Source: Antedon mediterranea (taxonomy: Eukaryota > Echinodermata > Crinoidea > Comatulida > Antedonidae). Taken from it: 64,000 nt of DNA. The DNA lies in NCBI RefSeq assembly GCF_964355755.1, contig NC_092676.1, positions 6,804,288 to 6,868,287 on the forward strand. Reading direction: 5' to 3'. Within the stretch, counting starts at the first letter, position 1. Each line of letters begins with the position of its first letter. A program made the position numbers and the translations under genes. This document shows, in pieces, positions 1 to 11,900 of this stretch. The notes below the pieces were generated by a model. It did no database searches. It saw only the letters and a program-made list of their open reading frames with translations, and was not told the DNA's origin.

Positions 1-3000
1 TAACCGCCTCAGCTTAATTTATTGAAACATGGTACTTATTTATCCATTGAAATTTATATCAAAGATGTTAATCTAATATGACTTTATATTTTCTATTCGG
101 TTGCTTCTCTTCATCAGTTATTTGGTGTTTGTCATTAAACCTAACAATCGGTAAATGATAGGCCTATATTGATATTCTGTTCATGTCAATGTTCAAAATT
201 TAGGTCATAATAATGATAGTGAAACTCTTTTTTATATTAGGTCTTCGTTATAGACGCTAATAGTAGGACCTAATATGTTTATATTTAGACCTAAGCAATA
301 ATCCGATTAACAACAAATTACATTACACTACATAGAAGTAGTCAATTCATTAAAACAAATCTCTCACAAACTTGTTGATTGTCAGAAAATTTAATTTAAA
401 AAATATTATGTTCGAACTCTTTACAGTAAATTATCAAACGAACAATGTCACCTTGACTCTCGTGCACCTTATCTTTTTCGAAACTTTACCTTTGAATATA
501 CAAGCAGATATTACAAGCAAAATGGGCCATCTGAATACAATGGTGTTTGCTTTCTGATTGATAATATTCTCTTTTATTTTGTGTGATGATTTCATTATCG
601 AATTGAGAGATATTTTACCTTTGGTTGGGACGGCGGCACTCAAAACAGTGCTGAATTAAACGACCTAAACTAAGCGTGTTGGTTAAAAAGAGTAAATATT
701 ACTAAATTAATTTATCAAACCATGCCTACTAGGCTTACTTATTTATTTTTGCAGTAAGTCAACCACCACCACATTACATTAAATTTATTTGGAATGTCTC
801 TTCTGCAACAGCGGCACAAACCTATCGGTAGTGCACCATAATAATGAAAGTCATAAAATGCCAATTAAAAATTCAATAAATAAATGCAATCAAAAAACAA
901 GAAGAAAACACAAATATTACAGTAAGTACTTAAGTTTTCATGGTACTTGTCAAATATCATAAAGAAGATAAAACTTTGGGTCATTAATAAAGTAGTCAGA
1001 GTTACCAAGAGTTAACGTTAATTTTAACCAGAAATTAAAAAGTTATAAAGAATAGATCCGATATATTTTACGATATTTGTAACAAATAAAATCGTTTGAA
1101 TCACAAACTAAAACCAAATAAGGTGCAAGTGTGTATTTATTGTTATCGAATCGTTTTTCCGTTATTCTTTCTGATCAATTGTTCTGTTCCGCTAGGACAT
1201 GGTGTTCAAGGAGAGCAATTGACCAAAACAAATACATGATAGGATGTCAAAATCAGCATTTCCATTTCATGCCAACTTGTCACAATGTCAATTTGACCTC
1301 CGTCCCCAAATGGTTCCCGTGCACCGTGTCATCTTTGACACTTTACGTTTGAAAATACAATTAGCAGATATGACAAGCAAAATTGAATACAATAGTGTTT
1401 TCTGATCGATGAGATTTTCTTTATCTTGTATATTTATGTATCCAATTGAAACACGACAAATTTGTAATCATGTTGCGATATATGCGTGAACAGTAAACAG
1501 AAATAATAGGATACAAATATTGTTTTCGACTAATTCATTTATTTTTGTGAAATCAATTTAAATAAAAATAATTGTACAATAATACAATACAGTCGTTAGG
1601 AAATCTTAATAAATATACGTAGGCAAAACAAACAATTTATTAGATAAAATAACATTACTAACCGGACTTAGAATTAAAGCCAATCAAACCATAACAAAAC
1701 ATAATGATTTCAACAATTCACATTTTGTGTTTCTCGGGATACGAACACCAACATTAGTGCATTAGTTTAATTTCTTTTCAAATATTATTATGTGAGACAA
1801 TCCAAATGAAATGAAGGCAGAACAATCTGAACAAAAAGAAAATTGTGGGTACCAGTATATCAATATGGATGTACCCACGAACAAAAACAAAAAATTACTA
1901 ATCCGTTTGAACGGATTACTAATTCGTTTTAACGAATTAGTAATTCGGTAGAACGGAAAACGCTCGAAAAACATGAGATAAGAATTAATTTTTATAAAGA
2001 TTATTGTCTTGTACTGTTTCTATGGAAATGAAATAAAGAAAAATAGAAATTAAATGAATTCGTTATGTTTCTACAACTACGACAACCGCCTCAGCTTTAT
2101 TATTTGAAACATGGTACTTATTTCTCCATTGAAATGTATATTGAAAGATGTATTTTTTTCTTTCGATTATTTCTCTTTATAAGTTATTTGGTGTTTGTCA
2201 TTAAATCCAATAAGCAATATATCATATGTCTATATTGATATGTTGTTCCTGTCAGACAATACGATTTTCAATTTTAGGCCATCAGACAAAACAATTGGGC
2301 AATTCTTTTTTTATGATTTTATAGGTCTTCCTTATAGACCCATGAAGAATATGTATGGTTATATTTAGACATAAACAATTATACGATTCACACAAATTAA
2401 ATAACAATACATAGATGTACTGTAGGAAATTCATCCAAAAAGGAGACTCTTCAAATCCATCACACAAACATGTTGCTCAAAATTATTAAAGAAAGTATTG
2501 CTCTATTTAAAACCATCTCGCGTTCGGTACTTTGCACATCATTGATTGGTCAATCAATGTCACTTTGACACACACCCACAATTCGTTCCGTGCATCTAAT
2601 CATAATATTCAAAACTTACCTTTGTTTGAAATACAGATAAATGAAATAATACATAATGTTTTTATATCTACAATAACCGTCTCAGCTTAATTTATCGAAA
2701 CATGGACATTATTTCTCCATTGAAATTTATATCAAAGGTCTAATCAAATCTAATATGACTATTTTTTTCTTTTCGGTTGCTTCTTTTCATCAAATTACAT
2801 TATATTACCTAGAAATAGCCAATTAAACAAAAAAAATCTCTCGCAAACTTGTTGCTTGTCAGAAAATATAACAAAATATTATGTTCGAAACCACCCCCAC
2901 TCAGTACTTTGCAGTTCGATTCAATCAATGACACCTTGACTCTCACCCCCACAACTCGTGCACCTTATCATTTTCGAAACTTTACCTTTGAATGTACAAG

Positions 3001-3480
3001 CAGATACGACAAGCAAAATGGTCTATCTGAATACAATGGTGTTTGCTTTCTGATTGATAATATTCTCTTTTATTTTGTTTGATGATTTCATTATCGATTG
3101 AGAGATAGTTTACCTTTAGGACGGCGGCACTCAAAACAGTGATTACCCAAAACAGTGATGACTCAAAACAGTGATGAATCATAATCTAAACTAAGCGTGT
3201 TGGTTGAAAATAGTAAACTAATATTAATTTATCAAACTAGGCCTAATAGGCCCGGACTTATTTAGTTGGCAGTAAGTCAACCACCACCACAATTTCATAT
3301 GCAGCTCTTTATTAGCTACAGTTTTTGTTATTCAAACATGTTGAAATCCATGATAGGCCTATTTTTTGTCATGCACTAATAATCTTTTGAATGACGCTTT
3401 TGCAACAGCGGCAGAAACATATTGGTAGTGCATCCTAATAATAATAATAATTTTAAAATACCAATAGCAAAAATACAATA
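1..3480. repeat. Duplicated AT-rich segment family (R1)
   Basis: Three direct, diverged copies of the same non-coding segment begin near 1, 2083 and 2675 with a shared start (CCGCCTCAGCTT or CCGTCTCAGCTT, then GAAACATGG). They run through shared landmarks such as GACAAGCAAAATGG and a final part with CAACAGCGGCA at about 807 and 3406. A shorter related piece lies at about 1250-1440. No convincing coding exon is seen; open frames are short and not conserved between the copies. This looks like local segmental duplication of an unrecognised repeat, also found near 55.4 kb. Confidence 0.6.
1895..1957. repeat. Three 21-bp units with internal palindromes
   Basis: Three consecutive units of about 21 bp read TACTAATCCGTTTGAACGGA, TACTAATTCGTTTTAACGAA and TAGTAATTCGGTAGAACGGA. 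The first two are self-complementary around their centres (ATCCGTTTGAACGGAT and ATTCGTTTTAACGAAT). The cluster sits between R1 segment copies. Confidence 0.6.
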
Positions 3481-4009
3481 TTCAATTAAATTTTAAACTT
3501 TATTTTAGACAAACTGTGCATATGAACATATACTATACAATAAGATGATAAGGAAAAAAAGAAATACAAAAGCATTATATGACAACCGTTATGGAGAGTG
3601 GACCAAGAATTATTTGTTGACATATAGGGCCTCTCTCCGCCTAAAATACATTTTGGACTCAAAAAATAAATATTCATGTTATACAAATTCAGATTCTATT
3701 TTTGCATTTAATACTTCTGTAAAGAAAAAGATAAATGTTGAGCCTTAAGAATTCATAAAAAGATGGAACATTATTTTCCACAAACAGATTTCTTGTACTG
3801 AGATATCGGGGTTGATCAGATAGTCCTATGGCTATGTGTATTCTTTCTTATTTCTTGGACCAATTCAAAGATGGTGAACAATTCAGTTGCCGTGGTATTT
3901 TAGTTAAATTGCTATTTTTTTTAAATTTGCCGTGATTTTTTATTTAAAATTGCCGTGGGAGCTTTTTTTTATTAATGTGACTTAAAAAAATGCCGTGGCT
4001 TTTTTTTAC
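3481..4009. other. Non-coding stretch with TTGCCGTG motifs
   Basis: No gene is seen. From about 3889 the motif TTGCCGTG or TGCCGTGG recurs at irregular spacing among T-rich runs. Similar motifs resume at about 4333-4365 beyond the MITE at 4014-4328, so the MITE appears to have landed inside this simple repeat. Confidence 0.45.
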
Positions 4010-4013
4010 TTAA

Positions 4014-4328
4014 AGATGTATTGTCCCCTTGAAAAAATAATTATTAACAAAATATTTGTTGAATATGCCATTTTAATGTAACAATAGTTATCCACTTTGA
4101 CAAAAAACTGGATCGAAAAAATGTATTTACCTGAAAAAACTGTAATTTTAAAGCAGAAAATGGTCAAATTGTCTGCCAGCCAATGGGTTTTTGGTTGAAT
4201 TTAACTTGTCATTTTATAAGTGAAAACTTCATCTGAAGTGATTAACTTTATTAAAACTACAAAATAATCTATTCAAAGTCTGATTTTATTAATCTTTACT
4301 TTTCATGTTTTTGGGGGACAATACATCT
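4014..4328. mobile_element. TTAA-flanked MITE, copy 1
   Basis: A 315-bp element with terminal inverted repeats beginning AGATGTATTGTCCCC. It is flanked on both sides by TTAA (4010-4013 and 4329-4332), as expected for piggyBac- or Kolobok-type transposition. It has no coding capacity. A second copy lies at 15834-16114 and a truncated one at 6455-6592. Confidence 0.75.
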
Positions 4329-4332
4329 TTAA

Positions 4333-4876
4333 ATTGCCATGATATTATTGGAAGTTGCCGTGACACTTACAGGCCACCGTAATTTTTATTTGTAGAGGGC
4401 GGAGAGAGGGGAAGAGAGCGCGCGGTAAATTTGATCTAAAATCAGCAAAGCGTGACGATGAAAACAAGAAGTGAATAATTATGCAATTTTGTTACCGTTT
4501 TACTTTTAGTTTACATACATTTGTTTATGTTAATATTTTTAATTGAACTATATAAACGTTCTAGCCTAGGCCTCCTATAATTAGTTGTAGGCCTAAGGCT
4601 AGGTAGGAACTAAACTAGGCTAGTTGCAGGCCCAGAACACGTGGCCTAGCCTGACTATCCTAGCTATATAGTAGGAGTAACTCAGGCATAGATAGATAGC
4701 TAGCTAGGCCCTACTACTGTACTATGCCCCTTACTTAACCCTAGCATTAAGACTTATAAGACTAATAATTATGATAATAAATCATGCCTAGGCCTAGTAA
4801 TAGTATTGTTAATGTTAAAAATTAAAATTTTTATTTTCCAGAGTTTTAAATGTATTCTTATCGCATCAATATTTTA
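4333..4876. other. Intergenic, possible upstream region of the 12-exon gene
   Basis: No coding exon is recognised. A G-rich patch (about 4393-4426, with GCGCGCGG followed by GTAAAT) is unusually GC-rich for this window and could be a promoter or untranslated first exon with a donor site; this is inference only. The stretch at about 4560-4800 is dense in AGGCCTA and CTAGGC motifs. Confidence 0.3.
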
Positions 4877-5770
4877 GGGTGTGTAGAAAGCGACGACCTC
4901 GAATTGGACGACCCATAACACGAAACCGACGACCCCTGATTTGATTTGATTTGAATTTATTTGGAAAATCATCATAAAAAATACATACAAAGTGATAACA
5001 TAAATTACGGACATTACAAATAATACTTTTATAAAAGACTTTCCAGGATAGCCCAAAAAGCTTATCAGCTTATTTCCATTGGGATCATATAAGGCTATAG
5101 CCTAGCCTAGGCCTAAGTGTGGTATAACATCCTGAAGCCGAACACAGCCAAATATCTTTAAACCATACAATATAATACTCGCAAGCAAGCAATTGATTGA
5201 AAAAATACAGAAATATCGCCATTTGATACTGAATGTGTCCACACGAACAAACGAACAGATATGGAACGCCAAGAGTGCATCATTAAAACTGCATTTGACT
5301 CGATTAGCACACGAAATATCATAAACATGGCAAACCAGGTCAAAACGGCCCCTTTTTCAGCGGCTCAGTGGATTGGTCATTGTTAACCCAAATAATCAAA
5401 TCACCTTACCGGCCGCTGAAAAAGGGGCCGTTTTGACCTGGTTTGCCATGTTTATGATATTTCGTGTGCTAATCGAGTCGAATGCAGTTTTAATGATGCA
5501 CTCTTGGCGTTCCATATCTGTTGGTTTGTTCGTGTCGACCCATTCAGTATTAAATGGCGATATTTCTGTATTTTTTCAATCAATTGCTTGCTTGCGAGTA
5601 TTATATAAGGAATGGTCGGCTTCGGGATGTTATACCACACTTAGGCCTAGGCTAGGCTATAGGGGTCGTCGGTTTCGTGTTATGGGTCGTCCAATTCTAG
5701 GTCGTCCAATTCGAGGTCGCCCGGGTCGTTGGGGTCGTCCAATTCGAGGTCGTCGCTTTCTACACACCCC
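4877..5770. mobile_element. Foldback element FB1, Mutator-like
   Basis: A near-palindrome with left arm 4877-5364 and right arm 5412-5770 around a 47-bp loop. Ends read GGGTGTGTAG and CTACACACCC. It is flanked by a perfect 9-bp direct repeat AATATTTTA (4868-4876 and 5771-5779), a target duplication length typical of Mutator-like elements. The right arm carries a 15-bp minisatellite (GGTCGTCCAATTCGA-like). The left arm is interrupted by a 158-bp LINE tail. No transposase is seen, so it is non-autonomous. It ends 70 bp before the first coding ATG of the 12-exon gene. Confidence 0.8.
4937..5094 (-). mobile_element. LINE 3' tail inserted in FB1
   Basis: This segment interrupts the FB1 left arm and has no counterpart in the right arm, so it entered after the palindrome formed. 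Read on the minus strand it ends with AAATAAATTCAAATC followed by repeated AAATC units. That closely resembles the tail of the LINE fragment at 62.1-63.1 kb, so it is probably a severely 5'-truncated copy of a related retroelement. Confidence 0.55.
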
Positions 5771-5840
5771 AATATTTTAATATCAGCAAAAAAATAAAAT
5801 AAGCAATCATATTTATAGTTTAGCAAACTACACTTTGGCA

Positions 5841-5948
5841 ATGGAAGTTGCAAGGAATAACCCAGTTGGTTTCCCTTGGATTTACTGGTTGAGCCATGCT
5901 GGCTTTGATACAACTCAATATTTGATGGCGGAAATTGTTTCTGTGGAG
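5841..5948 (+). CDS. Unknown gene, coding exon 1
   Basis: 36 codons starting MEVARNNPVGFPWIYW. An upstream AG (after ATAGTTTAG, 5823) could open this exon with a short 5'UTR. The frame is open back to a TAA at 5778, so a coding upstream exon is not excluded. The donor GAG/GTTGTA ends in phase 0. Confidence 0.55.
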
Positions 5949-8900
5949 GTTGTATGATTTGAAATTTTGTTTTTGTCTCTCTTGTGAACTTTATTCAATC
6001 AATCATAACAACATAATAATTTATTTTTTTTCACAAAAATGATAACCATAATAACATGTAGTAACGTGATTTTTACAACAATAATAATTATAAGGTATAC
6101 AGTGATTATTTACAGTGTTTATTTACAATAATGATGATAATAATAAATATAGAATAGTGATTATTTATAAGCACAGCCAATTAACAGTGAAAAATAACAC
6201 TGACTTTTGATAATATTGAAAAATTAATGAAACACAGAAGTAAAAGAAGAATACTACTGTAATAAATACTGAACAAATACAATGTTTCATTAGAGAAGTA
6301 ATCTTTTTTTTTAGATTTTAGATCCTCCAATTGAAGATATTTACTTTGGACATGGAATTTTGACCGATAAGTATCAGAATATTGATGCATATTTCACCAA
6401 AACTTGTGTAAACAATTATGATTGGTAACTATTTCGACGTTTTATTTTATTTAAAGATGCGTATTGTCCCCAAAAAACATGAAAAATGAAGATTATTAAA
6501 TACAGACTTTGAATAGGCCATTTTGTAGTTTAAACAAAGCCAATTTGACTATTTTTTGACTAGTTTTTTTTTCAGGTAATAATTTTTTTCCAGCTGTGTA
6601 CAGTGGCGTAACAGCTATAAGCGCTCACTGGTTAAACTCAGGTGCCCCGGAGCTTATGGGGGCCATGATCAGTGCCCAGAGAAAAAAACAGACATTAAAA
6701 TATGTCGAAAGGGCTAAAAACGCCCAAGGCCTCCTTCCTAAACAAGGGCCTCATGCCTCTGCGTTACGCCACTGGCTGTGTAGCCTACTAAAGGCCTACC
6801 ATTTTCATCTTAATCTTAATGATATTTTTCTCTCAGCCTGTTAGTGCAGGTTTCATATCTCTGTTGGCTGTGAATAGTTAAAATTAAAATCAAAAGTTAT
6901 TTATACTTTAATTCTCTTTTTTTTCTCCTATAATGCAGTTTAAAAATGTTATTTCTTTGTCAATAATGTCTTCTTTGTTAATATGTATTTATTTATACTT
7001 TTTGGAGTAAAGTGAATATATTATTATTATTGCTTTGTCAATAATGTCATTTATTTGTCAATAATTTCATTGCGTTGTCAATAATGTCATTGTAAATAAT
7101 GTCATTATTTGTCAATGTCATTGTTTGTCAATAATGTCATTGTTTGTCAATAATGTCATTGCTTTGTCAATAATGTCATTGCTTTGTCAATAATGCCATT
7201 GTTTGTCAATAAATTTCATTTTTTGTCAATAAATGTCATTGCTTTGTCAATAATGTCATTATATTTTCAGTGATCAAGACAGTATTTCAGGATGTACATT
7301 CGCAGACCTTGCCAAATCACGTATTACTCTTACCAAATACGAAATTGGAACTAATTACCATGAGGTATGTACAGTATAAATTTGCACTGTGATGAGGCTT
7401 AATGAGCACTACCAATCCTAAATGCAGCAGTGGCCATGAGCATTCATTTGCTAAACCCATGGGCCTCAGAGGTTAAGGGAACCCAGATTGACAGCTCAAA
7501 TGCAACTACCCAGCGTTGAAGGGCTCCTTAGGAGTGCTAAGCCATAGGCCTTTCCTCCTGTATTATGCCACTGGAATGCAGGTCAACCCTCTGTCTTCCA
7601 AAAGATTCACTGGGTTCTTAAAAATGCACACAATCTAAATGTGTACACTGGAGCTCCAGTTTTAAATACTTATCCAAGAAAATGTGTTCTACCACCAGAA
7701 CTAAATTTGATGAGGAGAGCTGATTTTTTTAATATATTTTGCGGCGTCACTGCCAAACCGCTTGGCCATCGACTCAACTGTACAGTGTTATGCTCGCAGT
7801 ATATTTAGTTTTTTATCTTCTTCAGGAAAAAAAGACAGAATTCTACCTCAAAGTGATGGAATTTAGCTTACTCAGCACTGAACAATTCTCTCAAATGAAT
7901 GTCGATGATGAGAATTACATATTAGACAAAAGGTATAGAGAACTGTCATTCTTCAGTGGAAACAAACATTTTCTGTGAATCCCTATGAATGTGATGTGCC
8001 CAAATATGGTAGTGATATGGCCAAATATGGTAGTGATATGGCCAAATATGGTAGTGGTATGGCCAAATATGGTAGTGGTATGATATCATCATGTCAATAT
8101 AAATATGGGCACATCACATTTTTTTGTCACATAAAGTTTGTTAGTGTAGACAGAGCTTTTTGTCTTGTTGGGTCCAACATTAATTTCATCTTTAATAGCT
8201 CAATTTTCTTGCGTCATTTGTAATAAAAAATCTCATTTGTATTTAGACGTGTGAAGTTTGTAGGAAATAATTCTGAAGACAGTATTTACAACTTATCCAA
8301 CTTATGCAATTTTGCGAATGATTCTCGTATGGATATGAACTCCGAGTATGAAACGCAGGAATCTAACAATACCATGGAAAACGTTGGTACTATGAACGCA
8401 ACAGAAACAGGTGGGCTGATTATTTACAAAGACGATTTAGAGGTAAATCATTTTATTCTCTATGTTTGTGTCTCACCACCTCTTCCCAACTTTTTGGGAT
8501 AGGTTAGCTAGTGGAATCCATACCATGGTACTTAAATAGTTAAGCTCTGTCAGTACTATCAAACTAGTTTGACAAAAAAAGTGTGATGTGCCCAAATATG
8601 GTATGATATGATGTCATTGTTTCCATATATGGGCACATCATATTTTTTTCACATAAAGTTTGGTAGTGTAGATGGAGTTTAATGATGGCACAGTATGTGG
8701 GGCTCAAATAATCTAAACCATCTATTTAGATTTTCTTCTTTTTTTTTGGTTTGCAGTGTGTAAAAAGCACATTAATACTATACATTTTTTACATTATGTT
8801 AAACAATGTGTAAAGCTCTGTCTTATCAGACTTTATGTGACAAAAATGTGATGTGCCCAATATGGTCAGAGGTATGGCCAAATATGGTAGTGTTATGACA

Positions 8901-11900
8901 TCTTCATGTCCATATATGGGCACATCACATTTGTTTTGTCACATCAAGTTTGATAGTGTAGACAGAGCTTAAGTTTTTCATTTAAACTCTGAGTTCCCTT
9001 TAATCTGATTGTTAATGAACAGTCTAGTACAGTAGTTAAGGCCTAATGTTAAAATAACGTAAAAACTATGTATCAAATATACGATGCTTGCAAAGCAAAA
9101 CAAACAACTTTCTGACCTTTTCTTTATGTTTTTATCAAGCTTGAACTTTTGTCTTCCTCTGAGGAAGAATTGCTGGAAGAAGAAATTGAAGAATTGGGAA
9201 GTAGAAAACTAGAAAACCCAGAAATTGTACTACTAAAAAACGTAAATCTTACTATTTTTTGTGCAATCTTCTATTAGCATGCTTCATACAAAAGTAAAAA
9301 TATGTTACATACAGTAACCCTATTAAAGGACAACTTGACCGAGGACCATATTTTTACAACGTGTTAGGGATGTACATACTACGATGCACCTGTGACGTCA
9401 CAGCAATTTACCGCGATGGCTGTACAGAGAGCGCGTGCTTAATTTCGCATAGGGGTTGGCCGTAGTGTTAACACATATATTGCTCATCATTTGAGCGAGA
9501 GTGAGAGACTAAAGACTAGCCAATCAGAATGGTGTATTCATCATAATACGATCTTTTATTTATTTTATGTTTTTATCAAGCTTGAACTTCTATCATCTGA
9601 GGGAGAACTGGTTGAAGAAGAAATTAAAGACAATTTAGGAAGTGGAAAACTAGAAAATCCAGAAGTTGTATTACTAAGAAACGTACAGGTAAATTTTAAT
9701 TTTGTTTACAATTTTATAATGTTTTTATTGTTTTTATATACTGTAGTTAGGCCTAATAGTAGAATACTATCCAATAGCAAACATGTATTTGATGCATGAC
9801 GACCTTTGATCCAGAAACCCAAGTGAGGGAGAGTAAATCTAATTTTGGTTCTTTCTGGTCATAATATTGATATTTTGAGCATGGAGGTCTATTAGTCCAT
9901 GCTAATGAACAATAGTTTACCCAACTGACCCTTGACCCTTGAAAGCAAAACAATGTAATTACTAAAGAAGTTCATTAAAGCACATCTGATTGGCTCTGTC
10001 GTAGAACAATGATTACATAATTCAATGAAGCCAATAGCATTGTTTCAAAGGCAAGTTCAGACTTGCTAGACAGATTGGTGTATTTGACCTTACAATGACC
10101 TTTTTTTTATTATGTTGTTTTTGTCAAGCTTGAACTTCTGTCCTCTGAGGGAGAAGTTGTTGAAGAAGAAATTGAAGATGAATTTGGAAGTAAAAGAATA
10201 GATAATAATAATGTTGTACAGAGAAACTTAAATGGAGAAAATACCACAAACAATAGTAAAACAAGAAAAGAACTAAATTCATTTGAAGTAGTAGAACTAA
10301 ATGGACTGAAGGCTTTCTGTTTGGAAGAAGTGGTAGAAAATCGAAATGAAAACGGAACCAAAGAATGTAAAGGTAAAGAAAAAGAAAGAAATAGAGGACA
10401 GATTTGTTAGAAAGAAGTTGAATTATTAGAAACATCTATTGTTAAAATAAGTAAATTTAAGTTGATTCAAATACAGTATATATTACATTCATTTAAATAT
10501 TTTTATGAATTCGATCCAAGTCGGCCCTAAACCGTCTCGGCCAAAGTCAAGTCGGCCCCATGTCAAGTCGGCCCCAAGTCAACTCGGCCACACGTCAACT
10601 CGGCCTCAAGTCAACTCGGCCTCAAAACTAATCCGTCAACTCGGCCTCTAAAAACTATGGAACGCAAAAAGTGCTAATATAGTAATATTAGTTAATATTA
10701 TAATGGCAGGATCAACATCATAGTACGGTATATAAATAAATACTACCTATCAATTAAACGAAAAACGATCAGGCCCAGTGTGTTATAATTTACATTGAAA
10801 TGTCCGTTTTATTTCGTCTATTATGTAGGCCTAACCGTACTATATCCTGAAATTGTAATAAATGAACTACTATATTAGCACTTTTTGCCTTCCATACTTT
10901 TTAGAGGCCGAGTTGACGGATTAGTTTTTGGCCGAGTTGAGTTGAGGCCGAGTTGACTTGAGGCCGAGTTGACTTGAGGTCGACTTGACTTGGGGCCGAC
11001 TTGACGTGGGGCTGACTTGAATTTGGCCGAGACGGTTTAGGGCCGAGTTGACCTGCACCCATTTTTATCCTATCGCTTAATTTTTATTGCAGGTTTAGAA
11101 GAAGACTGTGATACAAGTAACCAATCATCGAGTATGGCCTCACAAGCGAGTAAAATATATTTTTCTACAAGAAAATATAGAAACAAACGCAGACTTCTTG
11201 AGATAACTGATAAAAAAGCATATAATATTCAACGTTGTTCGGCAGATAACAGACATAAAACATCAGACGATACACAACGTGAATTGGCAGAAGATATACA
11301 ACATGAGTTGGCAGATGATACACCAGAATTGGCAGACGATATGCAACATGAATTGGCAGATGATACAACACATGAATTGGCAGATGATGCACCACATGAA
11401 TTGGCAGACGATACACCACATGAATTGGCAGACGATACACCACATGAAGTGGCAATTGATACACCACATGAATTGGCAGACAATATACATCATGAATTGG
11501 CAGATTATATGCAGCATGAATTGGCAGATAATATACAGCATGAATTGGCAGATGATAGTTTAAAACTGGAAAATATTGTAATAATTTACAAGGAAGACTT
11601 GCAGGTAATAGTTTGTTAAGAATTTAGCTTTTGGGTAACAAGGATAGAGAGCAGACTGACATTCTCTGAAATAAAATATATGCAGCTCTCCGATCAATGA
11701 ATTGTTGCAAGTAATAATAAACTACAATCATTGTATACTGTATGTAGGTGTATTGCATCGTATGCCGAGTATATGATACAATACTGTAGTTTTAGGCCTA
11801 GTAGAATAAATATTTTATTTCTGAGACAGATTATTAAAAATCTACATTTTTATATTTTATTCAAAGCTTGAGTTGATTGAGGATGACGAAGAATATGCTG

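Noticed and set aside
5373-5780. 135-codon plus-strand open frame with RPIRGRP repeats
   Set aside because: Lies entirely in the right arm of foldback FB1 and its minisatellite; the left arm gives the mirror frame.
10110-10435. Ser- and Leu-rich minus-strand frames of 83 and 103 codons
   Set aside because: Antisense of acidic exon 8 of the plus-strand gene.
11165-11563. Several overlapping open frames on both strands over the HELADDTP repeat
   Set aside because: All come from the 24-bp repeat lacking stops; only the plus frame agrees with both splice phases of exon 9.
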